Source: JOPF133 sp052144935 (GTDB lineage: Bacteria; Acidobacteriota; Terriglobia; Bryobacterales; Bryobacteraceae). From it: a stretch of 64,000 bases of DNA. A program made the translations under genes and the position numbers. Under the pieces are notes generated by a model. That model was not told the origin of the DNA. It searched no databases and saw only the letters and a list, made by a program, of their open reading frames with translations. Of the stretch, positions 8,953 to 17,334 are shown piece after piece (position 1 is the stretch's first letter; every line of letters begins with the position of its first letter). The stretch spans positions 1 through 64,000 of the forward strand of contig JBKQPR010000254.1 of NCBI GenBank assembly GCA_052144935.1. Direction: 5' to 3'.

Positions 8953-9693
8953 TTATCCGCCGCTGACCGCCGACGCGATTGAGGACGAGGTCGCGAGGCG
9001 TTTGCTTCGCGCTGCCAACGCCACAAAACACAGTAGTACGCTTCCGAGCAGGAGCAAGGTGGAGGGTTCCGGAACAGCGGTGGCGAGGGCATAAGCATCT
9101 GAGAATCCGCCCGAAGGGCTTTCCAGGACCACCTCAAAATCAACAGGGACAGAAGCTGAATAATTAAGGCCCACCAACTGGTTCACGCTGGAGAATCCGG
9201 ATGGAGTCGTGACGATAAACGACAAGTCAGACACTGGATTAGGCGTCACACCGAAGAGTTCAGTAGTAACCCACCCATCAAAGCACCCATATGCCGGGTT
9301 CCCCGCGCAGGCCCCGGTTGGAAAATCAGTCAAAAACCAGTTCGTCGGCTGTCCCGAAATTGCAATGCTCGAAGAGGTGGTGTTGAACGTAAAGTCGGTT
9401 ACGTCCAGCCCTGCAACTACAGACACGTCAACGGAAATCGAGTTGTCGGGGTTCAAGTTCAGGCTCAAAGTAGCCCAGGGAGATGCTCCGGGTGGGGGAA
9501 ACAACGAGTCTGGAATGTTAAAATCCAGGCTAAGGCTGTCTCCCAATGCGCGCGTCGGGGCGAAAAACAGGGTGAGCGCCAGCACACTGAAAAACCAATA
9601 GCGCGCATGCTTGCTAAGAAACACATCGACACTCCGCCACTGTCGTTCCCGACTCTGTTCTGTTGAGAGACTGTTCGGACTGCTCGAACTCAT
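8953..9693 (-). CDS. PEP-CTERM sorting-domain protein
   Basis: A 246-residue secreted protein. An internal hydrophobic signal (WFFSVLALTLFFAPTRALG, about residues 33-51) follows a longer than usual N-terminus. The middle is Ser/Thr/Asn-rich beta-strand sequence with two pairs of candidate Cys residues. The C-terminal sorting signal is VPEPSTLLLLGS followed by a hydrophobic helix and a basic AARSKR stop, recognised by exosortase systems that anchor or release such proteins with exopolysaccharide. About 13 residues trail the basic stop, which is unusual. A ribosome site GAAGGTGG precedes the start. No exosortase gene is in the window. Confidence 0.85.
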   Translation of the reverse strand: MSSSSPNSLSTEQSRERQWRSVDVFLSKHARYWFFSVLALTLFFAPTRALGDSLSLDFNIPDSLFPPPGASPWATLSLNLNPDNSISVDVSVVAGLDVTDFTFNTTSSSIAISGQPTNWFLTDFPTGACAGNPAYGCFDGWVTTELFGVTPNPVSDLSFIVTTPSGFSSVNQLVGLNYSASVPVDFEVVLESPSGGFSDAYALATAVPEPSTLLLLGSVLLCFVALAARSKRLATSSSIASAVSGG

Positions 9694-10395
9694 ATGCCAC
9701 CTTCAAGCTCTAGGGTTTAGCCAGAATTTCCACATTGGCTTCCCAGCTTGAGCAGAGTGTACCACCCGAGGCCTTCTGGCGCTACTTTTTTGGCAATCGA
9801 TGTGCAATCGAAGCAATCGATCGCACCAAATTGTACAGATACTCACTTAACTGAAATTGGTAAGCCACTGGTTCGACCAGTGAGACTGGAACAGGCTTGA
9901 CCGTTCCGGGAGATGTTGCATCGCCATTCCCCCCAAACACCCGGTGGTATCGGTGATCGGGTTTTTCTAAAGGGAAGAGTGCCATGGCCATCGCTCGCCT
10001 GAGCGGCAGGGAACGCAACTTTACGGGCGAGCATTTCCGGGCTCGCGGTTACGCCGGGTCGACCGTCGGGTTCGGATCTCACCAGGTCCACCAAAACCCT
10101 TCTAAAGACATACAGGCACGGGCTGACGCAAACGCTACAGACCTCTCACCCTCCTCAAAATACTCAGAATTCGGCGCCGGCCCCTGGCTGCACACGACGT
10201 GGTTTACGGGAAGAGGGTAAGCCACCCCGGTGACCCGGGCCAAGTTGGCCAAGAAGCACTCCCCGTAGAACAGGGATGATCCGGCCTGCCTCGCGCATTC
10301 CAAACGGCCCCTGAAGTGCCCACCCCACCGCTAATGTTGATAATTTCAATGGTCTGCGAGGTACGGTTGGGGGTTTTCACCCTGCCGCGAGGGAT
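9694..10395. other. Gene-poor stretch holding the island right end
   Basis: No convincing coding frame on either strand. The only recognisable item is the tRNA 3'-end copy at 10068-10093. Short frames here lack ribosome sites and family resemblance. Confidence 0.5.
10068..10093 (+). repeat. Duplicate of the tRNA-Ala 3' end (att-like site)
   Basis: Twenty-four of 26 bases match the T arm and acceptor end of the tRNA-Ala at 8521-8546, including the terminal CCA. Differences are two A-to-G changes within the T arm. Only the 3' part is present, so this is not a second tRNA. Confidence 0.8.
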
Positions 10396-10857
10396 ATGAC
10401 GCTGGACGCTAATTCCGCTCTCCGCACCCACGCATTTGTGGCGGGCCTGGCATCCTCGCAGCTCGATACTCTTGCTCGCCTGGTCTCGCCGGTGGTCTTC
10501 GAGGAAGGCGACCTGATTCTGGTGGATGGCCAGCGCTCCACCGCGTTCTACCTGCTGCTCTCCGGCAGTGTGGCAGTCGAACTGCGGACGCCCGGCTACG
10601 CGGTCTGCGTGCAGGCCCTGGTGGCCGGCCAGGTCTTCGGCTGGTCGGCTCTGCTCAACGACCAGGACACCCTCTTCCAGGTGCGCGCCCGCGAGCGCAC
10701 TACCGCTCTGCGCATGGATGGCGCCGCGCTCCAGGCGGCCTGCCGGGCCGATCCGCAGCTCGGCTCGGCCATTCTGGAACGCATCCTTCACGTGGTGGCC
10801 GGCCGGGTTCGCTCCACCGAGCAACGCTTCGCCGAAATGTGCGGCGTGCGGGTGTAA
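10396..10857 (+). CDS. Cyclic-nucleotide-binding (cNMP) domain protein
   Basis: A single Crp-type cNMP-binding beta-barrel in 153 residues: the strand ILVDGQRSTAFYLLLSGSV, then QVFGWSALL where the phosphate-binding cassette lies, and two closing helices. There is no helix-turn-helix, so it is unlikely to bind DNA by itself and probably acts as a ligand sensor or protein partner. The start follows GCGAGGG. It is followed 55 bases on by the toast-rack lipoprotein gene in the same direction. The ligand is unknown, since the usual arginine of the phosphate cassette is not obvious. Confidence 0.8.
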   Translation: MTLDANSALRTHAFVAGLASSQLDTLARLVSPVVFEEGDLILVDGQRSTAFYLLLSGSVAVELRTPGYAVCVQALVAGQVFGWSALLNDQDTLFQVRARERTTALRMDGAALQAACRADPQLGSAILERILHVVAGRVRSTEQRFAEMCGVRV

Positions 10858-10912
10858 ACCGGCCGCGGAACAACTGCGCGTGTCCCGTCGTATGGCTCTC
10901 TGAAGGAGAATC

Positions 10913-11638
10913 ATGATCTTCCGATCGCTGCCCGCGCTGGCGGCTCTTTCTCTCACCGGCTGTATCGTCGATGGCTCCGGCCCGGAAAGCTCCAGCCCGC
11001 CGCGCCACGAGTTCCGCACCATCGAACGCGATTCCATCCAACATCTGCGGGTGAATCTCAACATGGCGGTGGGCGACCTCCAGGCCGGCTCGGGAACCGA
11101 AAAGCTGCTGCTCGCCGACTTCACCTACACGATTCCCGCCTGGAAGCCGGAAGTCCGCTATCGCGCCACCGGAGGCCAGGGCGATCTGTCGATCGAGCAG
11201 CCCGCCGAACGGCACGGCGAGTATCGCGGCCACCTGGGCAACCACAAATACGAATGGGAAATCCGCCTGGCGCGGGATATCCCCACCGATCTCTCGGTTC
11301 GCCTTGGCGCCGGCAACGCGCAACTCGATCTGGGCGGGCTGAGCCTGGACAATGTGGATGTCGAAATGGGCGTGGGCGAGTTGAAGATGGACCTGCGCGG
11401 GAATCCGCGGCGCGATTACAATGTCCGCATTCGCGGCGGAGTCGGCGAAGCCACAGTCCACTTAGCCGCCGACACCGGGGTTGTGGTCGAGGTCGAAGGC
11501 GGCATCGGCTCGATCGACGCTCCCGGACTGATCCGCCACGGCAACCGCTTCGAAAACGAAGCCTATGGCAAAGCCAAGACGACCATTCACCTGGACATCC
11601 GCGGCGGCATCGGCTCGGTTCGCCTGCTCTCGGATTGA
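10913..11638 (+). CDS. Toast-rack (DUF2154/LiaF-like) lipoprotein
   Basis: A 241-residue lipoprotein: short leader with LTGC lipobox (Cys near 17), then a repetitive beta-helix-like body with regularly spaced strands such as LRVNLNMAVGDLQ, LSVRLGAGNAQLDLGG, VDVEMGVGELKMDLRG and VRIRGGVGEATVHL. This repeating [AG]xGxxxxxL pattern is that of toast-rack domains, common in Acidobacteriota envelope proteins and in LiaF-type sensors. The ribosome site is GAAGGAGAATC. Role probably in envelope stress or adhesion; exact function unknown. Confidence 0.75.
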   Translation: MIFRSLPALAALSLTGCIVDGSGPESSSPPRHEFRTIERDSIQHLRVNLNMAVGDLQAGSGTEKLLLADFTYTIPAWKPEVRYRATGGQGDLSIEQPAERHGEYRGHLGNHKYEWEIRLARDIPTDLSVRLGAGNAQLDLGGLSLDNVDVEMGVGELKMDLRGNPRRDYNVRIRGGVGEATVHLAADTGVVVEVEGGIGSIDAPGLIRHGNRFENEAYGKAKTTIHLDIRGGIGSVRLLSD

Positions 11639-11648
11639 GCGGCCGGGG

Positions 11649-13304
11649 TCAGCTCGCAAACTTCATGAGAGCCAGAAACATGCCCCCGAACACCAGCAGG
11701 CCGAGACCCACGGCCAGCAGAATCTGGTCGGTGGTGAGACCTTGCGGCTGCCTCTTGGGCGCCGGCGCCGGCACGGCGTGCAACGCCGGCAGGGCCGCCT
11801 CGGCGGCCGCCCGCGCCGCGGGGTCGTAGACTTCGTCGGGGATCAGAACGTCCATGGGCGCCATTTTCACGCTCCGGTCGATGTAGCCGAAGGTCTGGTC
11901 GGCGGTGTTCACCTGGCGCATCTTCCCCGCATCGTCGAAGGCCACCAGCAGGGCCCCCGGTTTGACCCGCGCCAGCACCGGCGACTGGGGGCTGGGAGTC
12001 TCGTAAACCGCCACCGGTCCGGTCGCCATCAACCGGTAGACCCGGCCCATCGGATTGCCCCGGTTGAAGGAAGCCAACTCGTCTTGTGCGCCCCCCGTCA
12101 TCATGGGGCTCAATTTCACCGCCGGGTGCTCGCGGGAATAGCGGCGGCCGGCCTCGATGGCCTCCTTCAGCTTCTCCACGGAGGCCGGATCCTGCCCCGC
12201 CGCCAGCATTTGAATCCGTTCCGCCACCAGCGGATGGGTGGCCATCCGGTTCCCGCCGAGCCATCCGCCTGCGGCCGCCGGGTTGGCAAAGTAGAAATGC
12301 GCGAAGGCCGGGTTCGACCCCGCCATTACCGACCCCGACCCGCCGATCTTGGCCAGCGCGCGCAGCAGGCTCTGCGTCGATCCCGTCAGCCGGACCGCGT
12401 CGGCATCCGTCTGAAACTCGCGTCCGCGCGACACTGCTGCCCGGATGACCGCCGCCACCACGGGCGCCACGAACAGAATATAGACACCCACCGGAGAGAG
12501 CGCCAGTCGCCAGGGGCTGCGCCGCCGGCTGACATGCAGTTGCTTTCCGGCCCGTAGCTCGCGCTGGAAGAGCAGATATGGAATCCGCAGGAACAGCGCG
12601 ATTGCCGCCACCACGGCGTTTAGTTGCACATCGTGGTTGCCGATATGCGATAGCTCGTGCGCCAGCACGGCTTCGAGTTCTCTCCGGTCGAGCAGCTTGA
12701 GCGCGCCGCGGGTCACTGCCACCACGGACTGTTGTGGGCCGATGCCCGCCGCAAACGCGTTCGGCACGCTGGATTCGATCACGAAGAGCTTGGGCACAGG
12801 CATGCCGGCCGAGAGCGCCAGGTTTTCCAGCGACTCCCTGGCTTCCTTCTCGCCCGCGCCGGACGGGGACGCCCCCGCCTCCACCAGCAGCTTGGCCGTG
12901 GGCGAGGCGGCGATCGACCAGAACAGCAACCCGAGCGCGCCCATCTGCACCGCCGCGAACAGCGTGACCAACTCGGCCAGGAGATCGCCATTGCCCGCCT
13001 CGTCCCGCTCCAGGGACGCGCGTTTTCGTTCGATGACCTTTTCCCAAGCCTGGCGCGTCTCGGCGTCCATGGTGGAGGATGCAGAGCGCAGATGGTCCTC
13101 CGCCTGCCGGATGTCCGTGCGGCTGTTGCGAGCCTGCGGCCTGGCCCGCACGACGATCGTGTTGGCGATTCCGTAACTCACGCCCACCACAAATGGCAGC
13201 AGAGCCAGGATCGTCAGCCCCACAAGAAGCCACGTTTTGAAGCGGTTATGCGCCACGCGCGCAAACACCAGCCCCCGTAGCCCGGCGGAAATCGCGGTTG
13301 CCAT
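11649..13304 (-). CDS. M48-family membrane metalloprotease with C-terminal extension
   Basis: An HtpX/Ste24-class zinc protease of 551 residues. N-terminal helices lie near residues 25-45 and 115-135. The zinc motif HELSH is in LEAVLAHELSHIGNHD (near residue 215), and the downstream EFQTDADAV supplies the third ligand. Helices follow near 230-245 and 275-295. Unlike plain HtpX (about 290 residues) it has a further 200 residues: a region near 400-480 resembling a bacterial SH3 domain (PVAVYETPSPQSPVLARVKPG) and a final transmembrane helix. Likely quality control of membrane proteins, with the SH3-like part perhaps facing the envelope. It is convergent with the lipoprotein gene. Confidence 0.87.
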   Translation of the reverse strand: MATAISAGLRGLVFARVAHNRFKTWLLVGLTILALLPFVVGVSYGIANTIVVRARPQARNSRTDIRQAEDHLRSASSTMDAETRQAWEKVIERKRASLERDEAGNGDLLAELVTLFAAVQMGALGLLFWSIAASPTAKLLVEAGASPSGAGEKEARESLENLALSAGMPVPKLFVIESSVPNAFAAGIGPQQSVVAVTRGALKLLDRRELEAVLAHELSHIGNHDVQLNAVVAAIALFLRIPYLLFQRELRAGKQLHVSRRRSPWRLALSPVGVYILFVAPVVAAVIRAAVSRGREFQTDADAVRLTGSTQSLLRALAKIGGSGSVMAGSNPAFAHFYFANPAAAGGWLGGNRMATHPLVAERIQMLAAGQDPASVEKLKEAIEAGRRYSREHPAVKLSPMMTGGAQDELASFNRGNPMGRVYRLMATGPVAVYETPSPQSPVLARVKPGALLVAFDDAGKMRQVNTADQTFGYIDRSVKMAPMDVLIPDEVYDPAARAAAEAALPALHAVPAPAPKRQPQGLTTDQILLAVGLGLLVFGGMFLALMKFAS

Positions 13305-13427
13305 TCTAAACCTTCACCAATGGCTAATATCTTGCGACGCCGATAACCTCAGTTTCACTACTCATTTTGGTTAGTGTGTGCCTGATGACCCGGCAGGGCC
13401 AGACTGGCTTGGGTGGACGAGATGCTC

Positions 13428-13538
13428 TTCACCGCGGAGACGCGGAGGACACGGAGGAAGCGCGGAGAAAACAATTCTCGATTCTCTTGTTGCGTTTCTC
13501 TGCGCTTGCTCAGTGTTCTCCGCGTCTCCGCGGTGAAA
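13428..13538. repeat. 111-bp MITE-like inverted repeat
   Basis: A near-palindrome with ends TTCACCGCGGAGACGCGGAG and its complement CTCCGCGTCTCCGCGGTGAA, with further pairing of GAGGA...TTCTC blocks around an AT-rich centre. Elements with these ends are dispersed in many soil bacterial genomes. Here it lies just upstream of the ABC exporter gene, and its sequence is open in the exporter frame. Confidence 0.75.
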
Positions 13539-13589
13539 GCGCACCCGGCCCCGGAGTCTCCCGCCCCACTCCACGATAGACTGGAGCTA

Positions 13590-15434
13590 GTGGAAGAAGA
13601 GGTCCTCGGCAAAGCGTACGATTCCCGCCTGATGCGCCGGCTGCTGGTCTACATGCGCCCTTACCGGCGCCTGGTGGGCGTTTCGGTAGCCTTCCTGCTG
13701 GTGCAATCGGCTCTCCAGGTCCTCGGGCCGCTGCTCACCAAGACCGCGGTCGATCGTTACCTCCAGCCCAACCCCCATCGCGTACAGACCTTCCTCGATC
13801 CCCTTCTGCCCGCCGACCCCTGGAGCGGCCTCACCCGCATCGGCCTGCTCTACTTCGCCGTCCTCGGCGGCGCGTTCCTCACCGAGTTTGCGCAGACCTA
13901 CCTCATGCAGTATACCGGCCAGCTTGCCATGTTCGACTTGCGCAAGCAGCTCATGGAACATCTCCAGCGCCTCGATCTGGCCTTCTACGACCGCAACCCG
14001 GTGGGCCGCATGGTCACGCGCGTCACCACCGACGTGGACGTGCTCAACGACCTCTTTGCGTCCGGCCTGGTCACGATTTTGGGCGACGTGCTGGTGCTCT
14101 CCTTCATCGTGGCCGTGATGTTCCAGCTCAGCCCGCCGCTCACCGCGGTCATGCTGGCCGCCATGCCGCTGGTCATTCTGGCCACCGCGATCTTCCGCCG
14201 CAGCGTGGCCCAAAGTTACCGCCGGATCCGCGTGGCCATCGCGCGGATCAACTCCTATCTGCAGGAGCACATCACCGGCATGACGGTGCTGCAGCTTTTC
14301 AATCGCGAGCGCCGCAGCTCCCAGGAATTCGAGGCGGTGAACCGCGAACACATGGACGCTTACAAGAACGCCATCACGGCTTACGGCTGGTTCTATCCGG
14401 TAGTGGAGTTCATCTCCATGCTGGCGCTGGCCTCCATCCTCACCTATGGCGGTTTCCGCGTGCGCGGCGGCGCTCTCACGCTGGGCGTGGTGGTGGCCTT
14501 TCTGCAATACGGGCTGCGGTTCTTCCGGCCAATTCAGGATTTGAGCGAGAAGTACAACATCCTGCAGGCCGCCATGGCGTCCTCGGAGCGCATTTTCAAG
14601 CTGCTCGACACGCCGGCCGGCATCCTGGCGCCCGAAGCCCCGCGCGGCCCGCCGGCCTCCATCGCCGCCATCGAGTTCGACCACGTGTGGTTCGCCTACA
14701 AGGACGAAGACTGGGTATTGCGCGACGTGAGCTTCATGATCGTGCCGGGCGAAACCATCGCCGTGGTGGGCCACACCGGGGCAGGGAAGACCACCCTCAT
14801 CAGCCTGCTGCTGCGCTTCTACGACGTGCAGAAAGGGGCCATCCGCATGGGTGGCATCGACATCCGCGAATTCGACCCGCTGGAGCTGCGCCGCCAATTC
14901 GGCGTGGTGCTGCAGGACCCCTACCTGTTCACCGGCACGCTCGAAGAGAACATCCGCCTGGGGACCGAAACGATTCACGCCGAAGAAGTGCAGGCGGCTG
15001 CCGAACAGGTGAATCTCGCGGAGTTCATCCGCAGCCTGCCGGAGGGCTTCTCGCATCCCATCCGCGAGCGCGGCAGCGGCCTCTCCACCGGACAGAAGCA
15101 GTTGATCGGCTTCGCCCGCGCGCTGGCCCACAACCCGCGTTACCTGATCCTCGACGAAGCCACTTCCAGCGTCGACACGGAAACCGAATTCCGCGTGCGC
15201 GAAGCCCTCCGCCGCGTGGTGGAGGGCCGCACCTCGATCGTGATCGCGCACCGCCTCTCGACGATCCAGAGCGCCACCCGGATCCTGGTGATGCACAAGG
15301 GCCGCTTGCGCGAATCGGGCGCCCATCAGGAGTTGCTGGCCGAGCGCGGCATCTATTGGAAGCTCTACCAGTTGCAATACAAGGATCAGGACGTGGGCGC
15401 GGGGGTTAAAGCCGTCCGCGCGCGGCTCCGGTGA
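13590..15434 (+). CDS. ABC exporter, fused membrane and ATPase domains (MsbA/MdlB type)
   Basis: Half-size exporter of about 614 residues. Six transmembrane helices span about residues 25-330, followed by the nucleotide-binding domain: Walker A GHTGAGKTT, Q-loop VVLQDPY, signature LSTGQKQLIGFARAL, Walker B YLILDEATSSVD and switch VIAHRLSTI. I chose the GTG at 13590 because family members begin near EEEVLGKAYDSRLMRRLL; the frame stays open upstream to an ATG at 13413, but that adds about 50 residues translated from a palindromic repeat. The signature has T in place of the usual G (LSTGQ), as in one half of heterodimeric exporters, so it may pair with a partner elsewhere. Substrate unknown. Confidence 0.88.
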   Translation: MEEEVLGKAYDSRLMRRLLVYMRPYRRLVGVSVAFLLVQSALQVLGPLLTKTAVDRYLQPNPHRVQTFLDPLLPADPWSGLTRIGLLYFAVLGGAFLTEFAQTYLMQYTGQLAMFDLRKQLMEHLQRLDLAFYDRNPVGRMVTRVTTDVDVLNDLFASGLVTILGDVLVLSFIVAVMFQLSPPLTAVMLAAMPLVILATAIFRRSVAQSYRRIRVAIARINSYLQEHITGMTVLQLFNRERRSSQEFEAVNREHMDAYKNAITAYGWFYPVVEFISMLALASILTYGGFRVRGGALTLGVVVAFLQYGLRFFRPIQDLSEKYNILQAAMASSERIFKLLDTPAGILAPEAPRGPPASIAAIEFDHVWFAYKDEDWVLRDVSFMIVPGETIAVVGHTGAGKTTLISLLLRFYDVQKGAIRMGGIDIREFDPLELRRQFGVVLQDPYLFTGTLEENIRLGTETIHAEEVQAAAEQVNLAEFIRSLPEGFSHPIRERGSGLSTGQKQLIGFARALAHNPRYLILDEATSSVDTETEFRVREALRRVVEGRTSIVIAHRLSTIQSATRILVMHKGRLRESGAHQELLAERGIYWKLYQLQYKDQDVGAGVKAVRARLR

Positions 15435-15649
15435 CCGGGCGCGACGCAGGTGTTGGAACTGGCTGCCCGATCTCCCTCGCGGGATCGGCGGGTCTCCCCA
15501 GCGGGCCGGCCAAACGTCCATAGGGTGCGCGAGGTGTCAGTTGCGCTACTCGACGTTCTTGAGGGTCCCGGAGTTTGGCTGTTGGCTTTATGGCCCACAC
15601 TACGTCTTCGACCGCGTGATTCCGTTCCTTTGCCGAAGACCACTCCGAC

Positions 15650-15695
15650 GGTCGTGGCTCCGTTCCGAGCCGCGACCGTGAGGGAGCGGTCCGCG
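15650..15695. repeat. REP-like palindromic repeat, family 1 (copy c)
   Basis: GAGCCGCGACCGTGAGGGAG with CGGTC following, preceded by GGTCGTGGCTCCGTTCCGAG-like sequence that can pair with it. It lies between the convergent ABC exporter and LexA-like genes and could act as a bidirectional transcript end. The rest of 15435-15725 holds no gene I can support. Confidence 0.6.
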
Positions 15696-15725
15696 GCAAG
15701 AGTACGACACCTCGCGCTCTGAGAC

Positions 15726-16286
15726 CTACTCTAGTCGCGGCAGGTGCTTGGGTTGCACAAGGAGGCGAATGGATCGGGCCTGGCCGGGGGTTCTTTCGAT
15801 GAGGCCGTTGCGCTCCAGGGTCTTGATCATTTCGTGAATCGATGGCGGGGAAACCCGGAAGTACCGCTCCAGGTCCAACTCCGCGGGAGACCTGCCGTGG
15901 ATCTTGGTGTAGTTGTAAATGAAGGCCAGATATTGGCCCTGTTTGGCGGTGAATGACGGCGCCGTTGACGGATCGAGTTTCGGCGCCGGATCTATGCTCA
16001 CCTCGAAGGCGTCGTCGCCAAAACTATCGAAGACGCGGACTTTGATAATGTAGACCTGTCCGCCGATAACGGTGCGAACGGGCTTCTTGGCGGCGGCGTA
16101 CAGGTTCCCGCGCAACTCTTTCGCATCGGCGCTAGAGCTTGCGAAGTTCGCGACGGAGAAGCCTGCGCCGCCTTTATTAACGAATACCCATTCGCGGTTG
16201 TCTTTGCGCTCCACCTCAATCGATTGAGAGCCGAGTGACAGCGCGTGACCGCATAGTCCTTCGAGCAACGTTGCCGGTCTGCCCAT
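15726..16286 (-). CDS. Protein with C-terminal LexA-type winged helix
   Basis: A 186-residue protein. The C-terminal 70 residues (FTAKQGQYLAFIYNYTKIHG, then a segment with PSIHEMIKTLERNGLIERTP) match the LexA DNA-binding winged helix, but the self-cleaving peptidase half of LexA is absent. The N-terminal 110 residues (start MGRPATLLEGL) are unrecognised and predicted as mixed beta. Probably a small transcription regulator or a DNA-binding member of an accessory module. It has no close co-directional neighbour. Confidence 0.65.
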   Translation of the reverse strand: MGRPATLLEGLCGHALSLGSQSIEVERKDNREWVFVNKGGAGFSVANFASSSADAKELRGNLYAAAKKPVRTVIGGQVYIIKVRVFDSFGDDAFEVSIDPAPKLDPSTAPSFTAKQGQYLAFIYNYTKIHGRSPAELDLERYFRVSPPSIHEMIKTLERNGLIERTPGQARSIRLLVQPKHLPRLE

Positions 16287-16579
16287 GTCTTTAAAACTAG
16301 CAAAAAGCCGAAGCCATGCGCAGCGGGCTGTCTTCGCCGCTTCCGCGCCTCGCTGGACGCCTGGCAGAGTTAAACACAGCGCCGGAAATCGTTGCGCGCC
16401 CTCTCCGCACCGGCGCGGGTCGCAGGCCCATTCGCGCCCTCCCTGGTCACGCCCGCGTGCTTGGCACGGTTATTCCAGAGGCTCCCCTCGAACGGGATCG
16501 CACTACTCGGCCCTCGATGAATCCACCGGCCGCTGCCGGAGCGGCGCCTGAGTGAAGCATATATCCGCTTTCGTGCCGC

Positions 16580-16936
16580 TCACCGCTCGCTTTCCCGAAG
16601 CTGTTTCAGAGCCGCTTCGACGGCGGCTTTGAGCGGCGGCAGATCGTCCTCAATCGTCAGCCACACGCGAACGATGTCGATTCTGTCGTATTCGTGCCGC
16701 AGGAGGTTTCCCATGGCGCGCAATTGGGGCCAGGGAATGGCTGGGCAGAGTTCCTCGGCCACGGCGCCGAGTTTCTTGGCCGCCTCGCTGATCCGTTCCA
16801 GGCAACGCTCCGCGGCATTGCTCGTCCTCAGGTCTTCCGTGAAAGCCGTCGAATCCATGCCCGCGGTGAATTCTTCGATCAGGAGGATGTTTTCCAGGAT
16901 GTCTTCGAAGCGCCGAATGGGGTCTTTAGAAGGCAC
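16580..16936 (-). CDS. HepT-like (DUF86) HEPN toxin
   Basis: A 118-residue all-helical HEPN protein of the DUF86/HepT family, an RNase or modified target in HepT/MntA toxin-antitoxin pairs. The conserved C-terminal core reads IPWPQLRAMGNLLRHEYDRI. In classical HepT the RNase motif is R-x4-H-x-Y; here the position five before His is Gly and the nearest Arg residues are at -1 and -8, so activity may differ. It is encoded downstream of, and overlaps by 11 bases, the nucleotidyltransferase partner. Confidence 0.85.
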   Translation of the reverse strand: MPSKDPIRRFEDILENILLIEEFTAGMDSTAFTEDLRTSNAAERCLERISEAAKKLGAVAEELCPAIPWPQLRAMGNLLRHEYDRIDIVRVWLTIEDDLPPLKAAVEAALKQLRESER

Positions 16937-17222
16937 GCACGGCCTCGGCCTCTACGCTTCTTCGAACACGCGGCTTGAGCGTTCCCTCCTCGATCAGATC
17001 CACGGACTGCCCGAGCAACTCGGAGAGATGAATCTCGATGCCGGCCATATCCAGAAGCGATATGCGACGGGTTTCATCGAAAGCGGCCAGCAGGTCAATA
17101 TCGGAATCCTGGCGACGATCGCCGCGCGCCGTGGAGCCGAACAGCGACAGGCGCACAACGCCGGCTGCTTTTAGGGCGGGCTCGTGGGCGCGCAATGTGG
17201 CTATGACCTGCTCGCGGTTCAT
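16926..17222 (-). CDS. MntA-type minimal nucleotidyltransferase antitoxin
   Basis: A 98-residue minimal nucleotidyltransferase with the full catalytic pattern GSTARGDRRQDSDIDLLAAF (GSxxxGxxxxxSDxDL). MntA proteins neutralise HepT by adding AMP residues to a tyrosine next to the RNase site, which is present in the partner as HEY. First gene of a two-gene leftward operon. Its conserved Gly-Ser and Asp-x-Asp suggest an active enzyme. Confidence 0.9.
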   Translation of the reverse strand: MNREQVIATLRAHEPALKAAGVVRLSLFGSTARGDRRQDSDIDLLAAFDETRRISLLDMAGIEIHLSELLGQSVDLIEEGTLKPRVRRSVEAEAVRAF

Positions 17223-17334
17223 AAGTCCATTCTTGCCCGATGCTTCCGTCCGGTCAAGGCCGAGATGACAAGAAATGGTCTACGAGACCGGGAGCAGGCC
17301 GTGGGTGGAAGACCCCGAGTGGCGAAAGGCGCCA

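Larger units (their letters stand above)
8521..10093. mobile_element. Remnant genomic island between tRNA-Ala and a copy of its 3' end
   Basis: The last 26 bases of the tRNA (8521-8546) recur at 10068-10093 with 24 of 26 identical, the arrangement left when a tyrosine integrase inserts at a tRNA 3' end. Downstream flanks of both copies also share short blocks (TCTCACC and AATACTCAGAATT at about 8690-8711 and 10144-10174), so a longer att region may have been duplicated. The 1.5 kb between contains one PEP-CTERM gene and no recognisable integrase. It could be a deleted integrative element, or a satellite mobilised in trans. Confidence 0.6.

Noticed and set aside
8882..9094. Short frame beginning ELPTVRRRGGKLETVF in the tRNA island
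   Set aside because: The first 40 residues look protein-like, but it overlaps the 3' end of the PEP-CTERM gene and lacks a family match; at most a remnant.
10068..10093. Possible second tRNA
   Set aside because: Only the T arm and acceptor 3' side are present; no D or anticodon arm upstream.
13587..15521. A 644-codon open frame antisense to the ABC exporter
   Set aside because: High GC leaves the complement of strongly coding frames open. Its product is His/Glu/Ala-rich with no motif, while the plus strand has all ABC motifs.
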